Of a stretch of 64,000 nucleotides of DNA, positions 7,858 through 16,284 are shown piece by piece. Source of the stretch: JAABTH01 sp964390725 (lineage in GTDB: Bacteria > Bacillota > Dethiobacteria > DTU022). The stretch is taken from contig CAYMIW010000009.1 in the NCBI GenBank assembly GCA_964390725.1, forward strand, positions 1 to 64,000, in the 5' to 3' direction. Position 1 is the stretch's first letter; every line of letters begins with the position of its first letter. Position numbers and translations under genes: made by a program. Under the pieces are notes generated by a model. The model was not told where the DNA came from. It saw only the letters and a program-made list of their open reading frames with translations, and did no database searches.

Positions 7858-9016
7858 TAAACCCCTTGATTACAACTACAGGGGTTCCCGCATCGGCTGA
7901 GCCGCTAACCAGGTCAGCAAGGCTGGCCAAAACATCTTCCATTTTGCGGGGGGTAGTGCCCTCTTTTTCAAGACTGTTTTCCGGCATCTGGCGTTTTATA
8001 CTCTCCGATAAAATAGATTCTATTTCTTCGGCATTTTTATTATCTTCGTGGAAACACTGGTCAGCCAGATACTTGTATTTTAAACCTTCCCTTACACAAT
8101 TTAAACCTGCCGTCGCAGCGAATGCCGCCCTGGGATCAGCTAATTCGTATATTCCACTGGTTGGATCAAGGTAAGCTCCATCACCGTATATCATTACCTG
8201 GACATCATGCCCGAGATTGCTTTTTATTTTCTTTTGCAGACTTTCAACTACCTGCTGCCCGTTACGTGGCGCAAGTTTAATTCTTTCGCCCGCCGACATA
8301 TTGCTTCCGAGCAGACCCCATTCAGATGACTTTTCCCCTTCATTAAAAACCTGGTCCAGAGTAATGCAGTTTTCAAACCAGTCTGCAATTGTTTTCTCTG
8401 TCTTAAGCCTGGTATGTATATCTGCAGCTATAACACCATCAGGGTGCAGTTCTAATGCATGCAGGGGGTTGTTAGATAATATAATAACCGCCCCGGCCCC
8501 TTCCGAGGAAATGATATCGCGATAAAAATCAATGTAATCCACACCAGTAACAGGATGCCTGAAAGAATGGCCTTTTATATCTTCATCAGTAATTGGCTCT
8601 TTATTTAAGTAACCGGCAAATTCGGGATCTATCACCTGGTTGCCAACCTCATCGTCCGGATGAGAAAACTGCACCACAACCTCTCCACGGGGAACTGCCC
8701 TGGCAATACCCTTTAAAAGCATTGAAAAACGATTACGGCTGGCAATTGGAAATATAACAGCAACCCTGCTTTCAGGATTGAGCTTCAGTCTGGCACCTAT
8801 TTCCCGGGCAATATCATCAATGGTAATATAATTACTCTGAGCCCGGGCAACAACAGACTCGGTAATACAGATTACATCACCATCGCTGATTAAACCGTCC
8901 TCGCTACAAGAGATTAGTCTTTCATACACTTTTTCTACAATATCCATTCCCGGCAGAATAACACCCATTTTAAGACCAAAAGCCATCGGCCCTATATATT
9001 CAGGTATTCTTAACAT
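7844..9016 (-). CDS. CofE-like (coenzyme F420-0:gamma-glutamyl ligase family) protein
   Basis: A 390-residue cytoplasmic protein of the F420-0:L-glutamate ligase family, which adds gamma-linked glutamates with GTP. Family landmarks include S-D-G-D-V-I-C-I-T-E-S near residues 43-53, the segment V-D-Y-I-D-F-Y near 158, and the late V-M-I-Y-G-D-G-A-Y segment. It is longer than archaeal CofE (about 250 residues). It is last in a minus-strand series after tatAA, tatC and mobA, 16 bp from mobA, with AAGGAGGGG before its ATG. No other F420 gene is visible, so the true substrate may not be F420. The 3' end overlaps lnt. Confidence 0.7.
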   Translation of the reverse strand: MLRIPEYIGPMAFGLKMGVILPGMDIVEKVYERLISCSEDGLISDGDVICITESVVARAQSNYITIDDIAREIGARLKLNPESRVAVIFPIASRNRFSMLLKGIARAVPRGEVVVQFSHPDDEVGNQVIDPEFAGYLNKEPITDEDIKGHSFRHPVTGVDYIDFYRDIISSEGAGAVIILSNNPLHALELHPDGVIAADIHTRLKTEKTIADWFENCITLDQVFNEGEKSSEWGLLGSNMSAGERIKLAPRNGQQVVESLQKKIKSNLGHDVQVMIYGDGAYLDPTSGIYELADPRAAFAATAGLNCVREGLKYKYLADQCFHEDNKNAEEIESILSESIKRQMPENSLEKEGTTPRKMEDVLASLADLVSGSADAGTPVVVIKGFIKQA

Positions 9017-9032
9017 ACAAACCCCTCCTTAT

Positions 9033-9668
9033 TTATCCCATGTTTTGTTTGGCGGTAAAATAGTTAAGAGCCTTTTCATAATCGGCCCAGGTATTAACAT
9101 TAAAAAATGACCACTCTTCCGGATCATACCTGGTGATTTCATCTCCACTGATATAATGAATATTCAGGTGCGAGTAAAATTCTGTTACTTTATACTCTCC
9201 CTTACTAATCTGCTCTTCAATAACAGCAATACAATTCCTGCTATAATAGGCATGCAAAGGCTGATAATAATTACCATTACACGGCACCACTGCGTCAAAA
9301 CCTGTGAGATAGCAACCCATGTAGTTGATCAGCGAGGGTAAAATAAAAGGCATATCACAGGCTACAATAAACTGATAAGGTAATTCAGAAGCAGATAAAC
9401 CGGCATGGATCCCCCTGAGAGGACTCTTTCCCTGGTCCTGGAGCAGATCTCCGGTGATCCGAACAGGCAGATTATAATACAGTTCGGGTTTATCGGTTAC
9501 TATGGTTATCTCCCTGAAAGAATCATTCAGTTTTTCCAACATTACCTCAATTAGAGTTTTCCCATTGAAATCAAGCAGAGCCTTGGGTTGCCCAAGCCGC
9601 CTGCTTTCTCCACCGGCCAGGATTACTGCACCGGCCAACCCTGTCTGCCTGTTTATTGCCTGATTCAA
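9033..9668 (-). CDS. mobA: Molybdenum cofactor guanylyltransferase
   Basis: A 211-residue cytoplasmic nucleotidyltransferase. The N-terminal A-V-I-L-A-G-G-E-S-R-R-L-G followed by K-A-L-L (about 14-32) is the MobA/MobA-like GTP-binding signature, and V-A-C-D-M-P-F (about 100-106) supplies the metal-binding Asp. MobA attaches GMP to molybdopterin to make the MGD cofactor of formate dehydrogenases and DMSO-reductase family enzymes. Its place directly after tatC fits, because many MGD enzymes are exported folded by Tat. The start is TTG 9668 with a GGGGTG site. A related cytidylyl or sugar-phosphate nucleotidyltransferase is less likely. Confidence 0.83.
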   Translation of the reverse strand: MNQAINRQTGLAGAVILAGGESRRLGQPKALLDFNGKTLIEVMLEKLNDSFREITIVTDKPELYYNLPVRITGDLLQDQGKSPLRGIHAGLSASELPYQFIVACDMPFILPSLINYMGCYLTGFDAVVPCNGNYYQPLHAYYSRNCIAVIEEQISKGEYKVTEFYSHLNIHYISGDEITRYDPEEWSFFNVNTWADYEKALNYFTAKQNMG

Positions 9669-9702
9669 ATCGGCACCCCGTTAGCTTGTAAGTTAATTTC
9701 TT

Positions 9703-10446
9703 TTAACCTGCAACATCATTCAAATTCAGTTTTTTTTGCTTTCTCTCACTCAGCAACACCATTATAATACCAATTTCATATAGCAGCGCCAATGGCAAAA
9801 CCATTACTACCTGGGATATTATATCCGGTGGAGTTATTATTGATGATAATATGAGCATAACCAGCAGGGCAATTTTTCGATGTTTCTTAAGGAACCCACT
9901 GCTCAATAAACCAACCTTACCAAGGGTCCAGGTCATCAGAGGCAGTTGAAAAACAAGACCGAAAGCAAGGTGAAACGATAAAATAAATGAAATATATTCA
10001 CTTACGTTAAAGCGAGCTTCGAGATCAGCCGCAGCAAATTGCAAAAAAAATCTCAGCGTAAAGGGGAATACCACCAGGTAAGCAAAAACAATTCCGGAAA
10101 AAAACAAAACCGCTATGCCCAACAGCACAAATATATAAAAGAACCTTTCCCCACGCGTCAGACCGGGGAATAAAAAGGCAGATAGTTGATACAGGATAAC
10201 CGGTGATGACAGAACCAATCCGCTTACCAGGGCCAGCCGTAAATTTGCCATGAAAGCTTCAGGAGGTGATAAATAAATCAGATGGAGACCTTCGAGTGGT
10301 ATAGTGATTATAGACCGGATTGTTTCAATATAGGCAAAACTAATCATTGCTGCAACAAGTAAAACGCCTGCTGATATGAGCAGGCGCAACCGCAACTCCG
10401 CAAGGTGTTCAAGAACGGTCATAGTGCCGTCTTTATTTTTATTCAA
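9703..10446 (-). CDS. tatC: Sec-independent (Tat) translocase subunit TatC
   Basis: A 247-residue membrane protein with six predicted helices. TatC is the receptor for twin-arginine signal peptides and, with TatA oligomers, exports folded proteins. The N-terminal H-L-A-E-L-R-x-R segment (about 14-21) with its essential Glu is the family signature, and the conserved Y-L-S-P-P-E-A-F in the first periplasmic loop is present. It follows two tatA genes. The start at TTG 10446 has GGGAGG at a rather long distance; an internal ATG eight codons later lacks a site. Confidence 0.94.
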   Translation of the reverse strand: MNKNKDGTMTVLEHLAELRLRLLISAGVLLVAAMISFAYIETIRSIITIPLEGLHLIYLSPPEAFMANLRLALVSGLVLSSPVILYQLSAFLFPGLTRGERFFYIFVLLGIAVLFFSGIVFAYLVVFPFTLRFFLQFAAADLEARFNVSEYISFILSFHLAFGLVFQLPLMTWTLGKVGLLSSGFLKKHRKIALLVMLILSSIITPPDIISQVVMVLPLALLYEIGIIMVLLSERKQKKLNLNDVAG

Positions 10447-10523
10447 AGTTGCTGAATACCTCCCGGCATCCTAACCGCTGCCTTTATAAATAATGATTAA
10501 GCTTCGGCCTGAAATAGCTGGCT

Positions 10524-10712
10524 TTATTTTTTCGGTTCAGAATTCGGAGGTGTCGATTCATCGGAATCAGAACCGCCTTTAAGCCCGTCTTTCAGTTCAA
10601 CCACACTTTTACCAATGGCTTTGGCCAGCTCAGGCAGTTTTTTAGCGCCAAAAATAAGCAGGATTATAACTAAAATCAAGCCTATTTCCAGTGGACCAAT
10701 CTTACCGAACAT
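10524..10712 (-). CDS. tatA: Twin-arginine translocase subunit TatA (copy 2)
   Basis: A 62-residue protein with a single N-terminal membrane helix (about 8-24), the F-G-x-K-K-L-P-E hinge, an amphipathic helix and a short acidic/serine tail. TatA oligomers form the export pore or weaken the membrane. The ATG has GAGGAGG just upstream. It lies 77 bp before tatC and about 116 bp after another tatA; two different TatA proteins may serve different substrates, or one may act as TatB. Confidence 0.93.
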   Translation of the reverse strand: MFGKIGPLEIGLILVIILLIFGAKKLPELAKAIGKSVVELKDGLKGGSDSDESTPPNSEPKK

Positions 10713-10828
10713 ATTGTATCCTCCTCGGAAATAATGAAAATTCTATATCTGCTTTGTTGTATTGTATCATAAACCCCTCTATAATTAAAAAGCTTCACTA
10801 CTGAACTTTTCTTGCCACCATCCGTTTG

Positions 10829-11032
10829 TTATTGTTTTTTTTCATCATCAAGATCTATGTCGGACTCTGATATGGTAACACTTTCTTTTAATTCCCTTGT
10901 GGCCTTCCTGAATTCCTTTAAACCGTTGCCAATGGAGCGCCCCAGCTCAGGCAGCTTGGCCGGACCAAATATGATCAGGGCAACAGCAAGTATAAGCAAT
11001 ATCTCCCATAAACCAATCTTGCCACCGATCAA
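10829..11032 (-). CDS. tatA: Twin-arginine translocase subunit TatA/TatB-like (copy 1)
   Basis: A 67-residue protein with one membrane helix (about 8-22), F-G-P-A-K-L-P-E-L-G-R hinge and an amphipathic helix F-R-K-A-T-R-E-L-K-E. The Pro in F-G-P and the longer, charged C-terminal helix are closer to the TatA forms that pair with a second TatA. TTG 11032 has GGAGGTG at a suitable distance, whereas the in-frame GTG at 11041 overlaps that site, so TTG is preferred. Confidence 0.88.
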   Translation of the reverse strand: MIGGKIGLWEILLILAVALIIFGPAKLPELGRSIGNGLKEFRKATRELKESVTISESDIDLDDEKKQ

Positions 11033-11132
11033 CTTATTCACCTCCAGGGTAAATACAAAAACTCAATGTATATTTGTAACCGTGTTTAATTATAGCTTAT
11101 AGTTAAATAAATTACGATAATAATAATTACAT

Positions 11133-12116
11133 TTATCTGCTCTTCCTTGTTGAAAGGTTAACCGCGAGGAAAACCATTGGTGCTAAGAGAGTTACCCATA
11201 TCCCTGCCAGTGCATAACGGGTAAAACCGAGCCAGACAACAGCAGATGGCAGTATTCCTCCCAACCCGAAAATAATTCCGAAAAGCACTGCAAGACCAAT
11301 CAGTACCTTGATGATTTGCTTGTATAAAGGTGCATTTTCAGCTGCTCCAATGAAATTTTTTTCGATTATGTAACCGAGAGAAGCACCACACAGGTAACCA
11401 AGTATCTTGGGTGGGTCTGCACCCGGAAGAAGCGCCGTCAGGATCAGCGGAATAACAACAGCCAGGGTCAGCAACAGAGGAAAGGAGAATTTTTCATGCC
11501 AGCCCCTTGTATAAATTAAATGGCTGAGCCATAAAAAGAAAAGCAAAAATGGAATACCGAAAGCTATTCCGCCCAGAACGTCGCCTAAAAAATGATAGCC
11601 AAGGACCAGGCGGGATATACCGATTAAAACTATGACAGCCGCTGCCCAGATCCAATACCCTCTTTTCTTTAATCTCACTGCTATATAAAGCCAAACTGTC
11701 ACCGCAGTTAATGTATGCCCGCTGGGAAAAGCATAACTGCCAGCAGGATGCTCCACCCCTTCCAGGGCAGGTCGCTCAAGAAGAGTTACATCCTTAATGA
11801 AATTGCTGTATGTGGCAGAAATTAACAGCATAAAAGCACTCCAAAACCCGAGGGTTTTGTTAACACACCAGATCAATATTGAAAAAAAGATCATGAAAAA
11901 CTGGTCATCGCCGAGAAATGTAATCCCCCTGAAAACAAACTCAAGCGGACGGTTGGACATCCCGTGCAAAGTTACAGCCAGATCCATACTCCTGGTGAAG
12001 GGCCAGAAAAAATATAAGATGAGTACTGAAACAGCTGTTAGAATAAAAAGTAAAGCGTAAGCGTTTCGCTCAACCTGAGCTTTATTTGAAAAAAAAGGTT
12101 TTCGCACCGGTTCCAT
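11133..12116 (-). CDS. PAP2-superfamily membrane phosphatase
   Basis: A 327-residue polytopic membrane protein. All three PAP2 acid phosphatase motifs are seen: K-D-V-T-L-L-E-R-P (K-x6-R-P), P-S-G-H, and S-R-x5-H-x3-D in S-R-L-V-L-G-Y-H-F-L-G-D. Such enzymes dephosphorylate undecaprenyl pyrophosphate, phosphatidylglycerophosphate or other lipid phosphates at the outer face of the membrane. The C-terminal third adds four more helices beyond the catalytic core. The gene lies just downstream of a DUF2007-like gene and upstream of tatA; whether it shares their transcript is unclear. Confidence 0.85.
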   Translation of the reverse strand: MEPVRKPFFSNKAQVERNAYALLFILTAVSVLILYFFWPFTRSMDLAVTLHGMSNRPLEFVFRGITFLGDDQFFMIFFSILIWCVNKTLGFWSAFMLLISATYSNFIKDVTLLERPALEGVEHPAGSYAFPSGHTLTAVTVWLYIAVRLKKRGYWIWAAAVIVLIGISRLVLGYHFLGDVLGGIAFGIPFLLFFLWLSHLIYTRGWHEKFSFPLLLTLAVVIPLILTALLPGADPPKILGYLCGASLGYIIEKNFIGAAENAPLYKQIIKVLIGLAVLFGIIFGLGGILPSAVVWLGFTRYALAGIWVTLLAPMVFLAVNLSTRKSR

Positions 12117-12127
12117 ATTTACTGATC

Positions 12128-12355
12128 TTAACCTCCTTCCAGGTTTTCAATTAACTGAAGGGCTTCATAGAAAAATTTTTCAGGCACAATAACCTGGACT
12201 TCAACAGCCATTCCACTGATAACCCTCATAGCACCGGCATACGGACTGCTGTCGGCCTTTTCAGCAGGCACACCTCTGTCTCGTAAAAAACCGATAATAA
12301 TATCGGCTTCCAGATCATCAGAGGCTTCAGTTAAAACAGTCCAGCGGCAATCCAC
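12128..12355 (-). CDS. DUF2007-type small putative signal-transducing protein
   Basis: A 75-residue soluble protein with the DUF2007 pattern: an opening W-T-V-L-x-E-A-x-D-x-x-E-A beta-alpha unit, G-V-P-A-E in the next strand, and a C-terminal V-x-V-P-E-x-x-x-x-E-A-L helix. The fold resembles small regulatory ACT/PII-like modules but no function is established. GTG 12355 was chosen because AGGAGG lies 11 nt upstream and gives the usual family length; the frame extends upstream to a TTG at 12394. It ends 11 bp before the PAP2 gene, suggesting an operon. Confidence 0.62.
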   Translation of the reverse strand: MDCRWTVLTEASDDLEADIIIGFLRDRGVPAEKADSSPYAGAMRVISGMAVEVQVIVPEKFFYEALQLIENLEGG

Positions 12356-12672
12356 TTCTCTTCCAACCTCCTGGTAATTTTCATTTATATGCAACTGTTA
12401 TTGAATTATATTCTGCTTTAAGCTTGAGTATTCCTGCAGTCATTACAAAGTCACTATTGATAATCATACCGAGTCGGATTCAAATATGCTTTACAAATAA
12501 GTTTTTAGTTAGTAATATATAATCATAATATCTGCCGGAGCAACAGCCTGTTGCTCGACAGAACCCTTTATGCTCTAGTCGCTTTAGTTTTGCTTACAGC
12601 GGAGGTGATGAGCGGAAGCAAAACGTATTACACGCATTACATTCATTAAAAATTTGCAAGGGGGTTCTACAA
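12356..12672. other. Intergenic region and leader upstream of opp, with two inverted repeats
   Basis: This stretch contains a perfect 9-bp inverted repeat GAGCAACAG/CTGTTGCTC (12538-12546, 12548-12556), a second one GTTTTGCTT/AAGCAAAAC (12587-12595, 12616-12624) enclosing GGAGGTGATG, and a 13-codon open frame starting at ATG 12608 and ending at 12649. A TATAAT at 12518-12523 is a possible -10 box without a good -35. No known riboswitch class was recognised. The features may form an opp leader RNA. Confidence 0.4.
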
Positions 12673-14298
12673 TTGAAAAAGTACTTAATTCTTGTCGCTG
12701 TTTTGTTATGCGCAGCAATCTTAATCACTGGATGCGGAACTGAGGAGATAGGCGGAGAAGATGTAACAGATGTCCCCGTCGAAGGAGAAATGGTTTTGAC
12801 TTACAATGTTGGAACAGAACCGGAAACAATGGATGTCCATTTATCCACGGGACTGCCGGAAGCAACAATTATGCTGCAGATATATGAAGGGTTAGCCCGT
12901 CTGAATGAAGATAGTCTTCCTGATTTAGCCCTGGCTGAATCAGTCGATGTCAGTGATGATGACCTGGTCTACACCTTCACCCTGCGTGACGGACTTGTCT
13001 GGTCAAATGGTGATCCTCTCACAGCAGAAGATTTTGTTTTTTCCTGGAAAAGAGCTCTAAGCCCTGAATTGGCAGCTGACTATGCATATATGCTTTACTA
13101 CATCAAGGGAGCAGAAGCTTATAACGTCGGCGAAGGAAGCGTCGATGATGTAATGGTGGAAGCTCTGGATGAAAAAACTCTCCAGGTAACCCTGGAAGCC
13201 CCAACACCCTTTTTCCTTTCACTGGTTGCCTTTAAAACATATTACCCGCTACACAGGCCTACCGTTGAAGCTGATCCCGAAGGCTGGCATTTAAGCGCGG
13301 ATACAATAATCGGTAATGGCCCCTTCGAGATGATCAGCTGGGACCAGGGTAAAATGGAATTTATACCAAATGAGAACTATTATGACAGGGATGCCGTAGT
13401 TCTTGATCGTCTTTACTTTACCATGATCGAGAATGAAAGCACCGAGTTAACCATGTTCGAAACAGGAGATGTTGACGTCACCCATACCGTTCCGGGCCCG
13501 GAGATACCCCGACTGGAAGAAACAGGTGAGCTGCATATATTCCCTGAGTTTGGAACATACTATTTCATTTTTCAGATTGAAAAATCACCGGTCGATGATG
13601 TTCGTGTGCGTAAAGCACTGACCTATGCCATAGATCGCGAAGCCCTGGTTGCCAACGTAACCCAGGGCGGCCAACTTCCCGCTTATGCTTTTGTACCCAG
13701 CGGTATTCCCGAGCACGACGGTAGCGATTTCAGGGCAAACGGCGGAGATTACTTCAGCTATGATCCTGATCTGGCCAAGCAGTTACTGGCTGAAGCCGGT
13801 TATCCGGACGGAGAAGGATTCCCCTCGGTAGAGATTCTTTACAACACCTCGGAAATGCACAAACTTATTGCCGAAGCTATTCAGGAAATGTGGAAACAAA
13901 ACCTGGGCATTGAAAATGTTACCCTGACAAACCAGGAATGGGGAGTTTATCTTAATACACGCGATGAGGGTGACTTTACCATTGCCAGGGCAGGCTGGAT
14001 TGGCGACTACCTTGATCCTTACACTTTCCTTGATATGTGGGTCACCGGTGGAGGTAACAACAACTCTCGCTGGAGCAGCGCTGAATACGACCAGCTGCTG
14101 CTTGATGTGCGAATGGTTGACGACGAAGTACAGCGTATGGAAATGATGCACCGTCTGGAGGACATCCTGATGGAAGATATGCCAATTCTGCCCATTTACT
14201 ACTATACCCTGCCCATGATGGTTAAAGACTATGTTAAAGGTTACACCAAGGCGGCAGTAAGTGGTATCGACTTTAAATCTGCCTACATAGCAGAATAA
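12673..14298 (+). CDS. oppA: Oligopeptide ABC transporter substrate-binding lipoprotein
   Basis: A 541-residue extracytoplasmic lipoprotein of the family 5 peptide-binding proteins (OppA/DppA). The signal peptide ends in L-I-T-G-C with C21 lipidated, followed by an acidic linker. The family segments D-G-L-V-W-S-N-G-D-P-L-T-A-E-D-F near 114 and V-R-K-A-L-T-Y-A-I-D-R near 315 are intact. It captures peptides and delivers them to OppBC. It starts at TTG 12673 with AAGGGGG upstream and heads an operon with oppB, oppC, oppD and oppF. A hairpin after it may set oppA apart in expression. Confidence 0.93.
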   Translation: MKKYLILVAVLLCAAILITGCGTEEIGGEDVTDVPVEGEMVLTYNVGTEPETMDVHLSTGLPEATIMLQIYEGLARLNEDSLPDLALAESVDVSDDDLVYTFTLRDGLVWSNGDPLTAEDFVFSWKRALSPELAADYAYMLYYIKGAEAYNVGEGSVDDVMVEALDEKTLQVTLEAPTPFFLSLVAFKTYYPLHRPTVEADPEGWHLSADTIIGNGPFEMISWDQGKMEFIPNENYYDRDAVVLDRLYFTMIENESTELTMFETGDVDVTHTVPGPEIPRLEETGELHIFPEFGTYYFIFQIEKSPVDDVRVRKALTYAIDREALVANVTQGGQLPAYAFVPSGIPEHDGSDFRANGGDYFSYDPDLAKQLLAEAGYPDGEGFPSVEILYNTSEMHKLIAEAIQEMWKQNLGIENVTLTNQEWGVYLNTRDEGDFTIARAGWIGDYLDPYTFLDMWVTGGGNNNSRWSSAEYDQLLLDVRMVDDEVQRMEMMHRLEDILMEDMPILPIYYYTLPMMVKDYVKGYTKAAVSGIDFKSAYIAE

Positions 14299-14326
14299 GC
14301 AACCTTTAAACAGACCTACTCATCAG

Positions 14327-14369
14327 AGAGGTATACCGGAAACCGGGATTAACCCTCCGGTATACCTCT
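14327..14369 (+). terminator. Strong intercistronic hairpin between oppA and oppB
   Basis: A perfect 14-bp stem (14327-14340 with 14356-14369) and 15-nt loop. No long T run follows, so it is likely an RNA-stabilising or partial-termination element giving more OppA than OppBCDF, as is common for binding-protein operons. Confidence 0.72.
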
Positions 14370-14397
14370 TAATATAATAATGGAGGTATCCGCCCTG

Positions 14398-15327
14398 ATG
14401 CTCAGTTACTTGATCAGGCGCCTGCTCTCAGCCCTATTTGCTATCTGGGTTGTTATCACGGTCACTTTTTTTTTCATGCATGCCATTCCAGGCGGACCGT
14501 TTGAAACGGAAAAAGCCATCCCTCCGGCAATTAAGGCCAATATTGAAGCACGATATAAACTGGACCAGCCTTTGCACATTCAATATATTGATTACCTGGG
14601 TAATGTTGTCAGGGGAGATCTCGGCCCCTCTTTTAAATACCGTGGACAAACTGTTAACGGGATTATTTCAGAGCGCTTCCCAATATCAATGCAGCTCGGC
14701 CTGACCGCCTTTGCCATTGCCATTATCCTTGGTGTAGGCGCTGGAATTGTTGCTGCATTATACCAGGGAAGAATTCCGGATTATATCACCATGTTCTTCA
14801 GCACAATCGGCATTTCTGTTCCCAGCTTTATTCTTGGAACCCTGCTCATGTACTACCTGGCCTTTAAATGGGGACTTCTTCCGGCAGCAATGTGGGGCAC
14901 ACCCAAACATGTCCTGATGCCGGCAATCGCTCTTGCCGGGCTGCCAACAGCCTTTATTGCCCGTTTGATGCGGTCAAGCATGCTTGATGTTCTCAACCAG
15001 GATTACATGAAAACGGCAGTTTCCAAAGGGTTAGCCCGCTGGAGAATTATCTGGTTGCATGCAGTAAAAAATGCAATAATACCGGTCGTAACCTATTCAG
15101 GCCCGCTACTTGCAACAATTTTAACCGGGAGTTTTATTGTTGAAAATATTTTTGCCATACCGGGATTGGGCAAACACTTCGTTACCAGCATTTACAACCG
15201 TGATTATACTGTTATTCTCGGCCTGACTATTTTCTATAGCATTATTCTGATTGCCCTGAATATGCTGGTTGATTTAGCATACACTCTAATCGATCCCCGT
15301 ATCAAACTTATGGGCAGCAAGGAGTAA
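14398..15327 (+). CDS. oppB: Oligopeptide ABC transporter permease OppB
   Basis: A 309-residue inner-membrane permease with six helices and the BPD permease E-A-A-like loop (sequence around A-V-S-K-G-L-A-R-W-R-I near residue 210) that docks on the ATPases. N-terminal M-L-S-Y-L-I-R-R-L-L is typical of OppB/DppB. ATG 14398 is chosen, with GGAGGT at 14382-14387; an in-frame ATG at 14380 would overlap that site. It follows the hairpin after oppA and lies 3 bp before oppC. Confidence 0.92.
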   Translation: MLSYLIRRLLSALFAIWVVITVTFFFMHAIPGGPFETEKAIPPAIKANIEARYKLDQPLHIQYIDYLGNVVRGDLGPSFKYRGQTVNGIISERFPISMQLGLTAFAIAIILGVGAGIVAALYQGRIPDYITMFFSTIGISVPSFILGTLLMYYLAFKWGLLPAAMWGTPKHVLMPAIALAGLPTAFIARLMRSSMLDVLNQDYMKTAVSKGLARWRIIWLHAVKNAIIPVVTYSGPLLATILTGSFIVENIFAIPGLGKHFVTSIYNRDYTVILGLTIFYSIILIALNMLVDLAYTLIDPRIKLMGSKE

Positions 15328-15330
15328 AAT

Positions 15331-16272
15331 ATGAAAGATTATCCAAAAGAGTTATTTGTTCCTCTCGTTGAAAAGGCAACACAGGTAGAAATAGTCAGGC
15401 CCAGCATCACCTATGGACAAGACGCCTGGAGACGTCTGAAAAAAAATCCGGTGGCTATGGTCAGCCTGGTGTTTATTATTATATTGATTTTATTTGCCCT
15501 GTTCGGACCCTATTTTTCTAACTACTCCTACTCCGACCAGGATTTTGACCGCAGAAACCAAGGCCCCAGCCAGGAACATCCACTCGGCACAGATTCCCTG
15601 GGCAGGGACCAGCTGGTCAGAGTGATGCACGGAGCCAGGATTTCTTTGTCTGTTGGCTTTGTAGCTGCCCTGACAACATTTTTTTTCGGTGTGGTCTATG
15701 GAGGCATCTCAGGATTTGCCGGAGGCAAGGTTGACAATATAATGATGCGTATTGTCGACATCCTGTACAGTATTCCTTTTTTACTCTGGGTAATTATGTT
15801 AATGGTTTTATTCAGGGAAATATTTCCGGCTTCCGGCGGAGGAGCAGGACTTTATAGTATTTTTCTTGCCCTGGGTCTTGTTTTCTGGCTTCCCATGGCG
15901 AGAATTGTCCGCGGTCAGATTCTCAGCCTGAAGGAACAGGAATTCGCTCTTGCAGCCCGGACAATAGGCGCACCAGGATGGAAGATACTATTCCGCCATC
16001 TCATACCGAACGCCATGGGACAAATTATTGTTACAGCGACACTGTCTATTCCGGAAGCTATATTCACCGAAGCCTTTCTAAGCTTTATCGGCCTTGGTGT
16101 TTCGGCTCCCAGGGCAAGCTGGGGTATGCTATCTTCAGATGCTTTAACCTCGCTGCGTTCATACCCTCATCTGCTTCTTTATCCCGCCCTGGCCATATGC
16201 CTGACCCTGCTGGCTTTTAACTTTCTTGGTGACGGTCTGCGGGATGCACTTGATCCGCGCATGCGTAAATAG
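15331..16272 (+). CDS. oppC: Oligopeptide ABC transporter permease OppC
   Basis: A 313-residue inner-membrane permease. It has the OppC N-terminal extension (D-A-W-R-R-L-K-K-N-P), the H-P-L-G-T-D-S-L-G-R-D segment near residue 85 and a conserved A-A-R-T-I-G-A-P loop near residue 210 that contacts the ATPases. It pairs with OppB to form the peptide channel. The gene starts 3 bp after the oppB stop, with GGAG inside the end of oppB, so translation is coupled. Confidence 0.92.
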   Translation: MKDYPKELFVPLVEKATQVEIVRPSITYGQDAWRRLKKNPVAMVSLVFIIILILFALFGPYFSNYSYSDQDFDRRNQGPSQEHPLGTDSLGRDQLVRVMHGARISLSVGFVAALTTFFFGVVYGGISGFAGGKVDNIMMRIVDILYSIPFLLWVIMLMVLFREIFPASGGGAGLYSIFLALGLVFWLPMARIVRGQILSLKEQEFALAARTIGAPGWKILFRHLIPNAMGQIIVTATLSIPEAIFTEAFLSFIGLGVSAPRASWGMLSSDALTSLRSYPHLLLYPALAICLTLLAFNFLGDGLRDALDPRMRK

Positions 16273-16284
16273 GAGGGTTTATTC

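Noticed and set aside
12395..12672. T-box or known riboswitch upstream of oppA
   Set aside because: The T-box core and the conserved cores of SAM, TPP, FMN, cobalamin and guanidine riboswitches were looked for and not seen.
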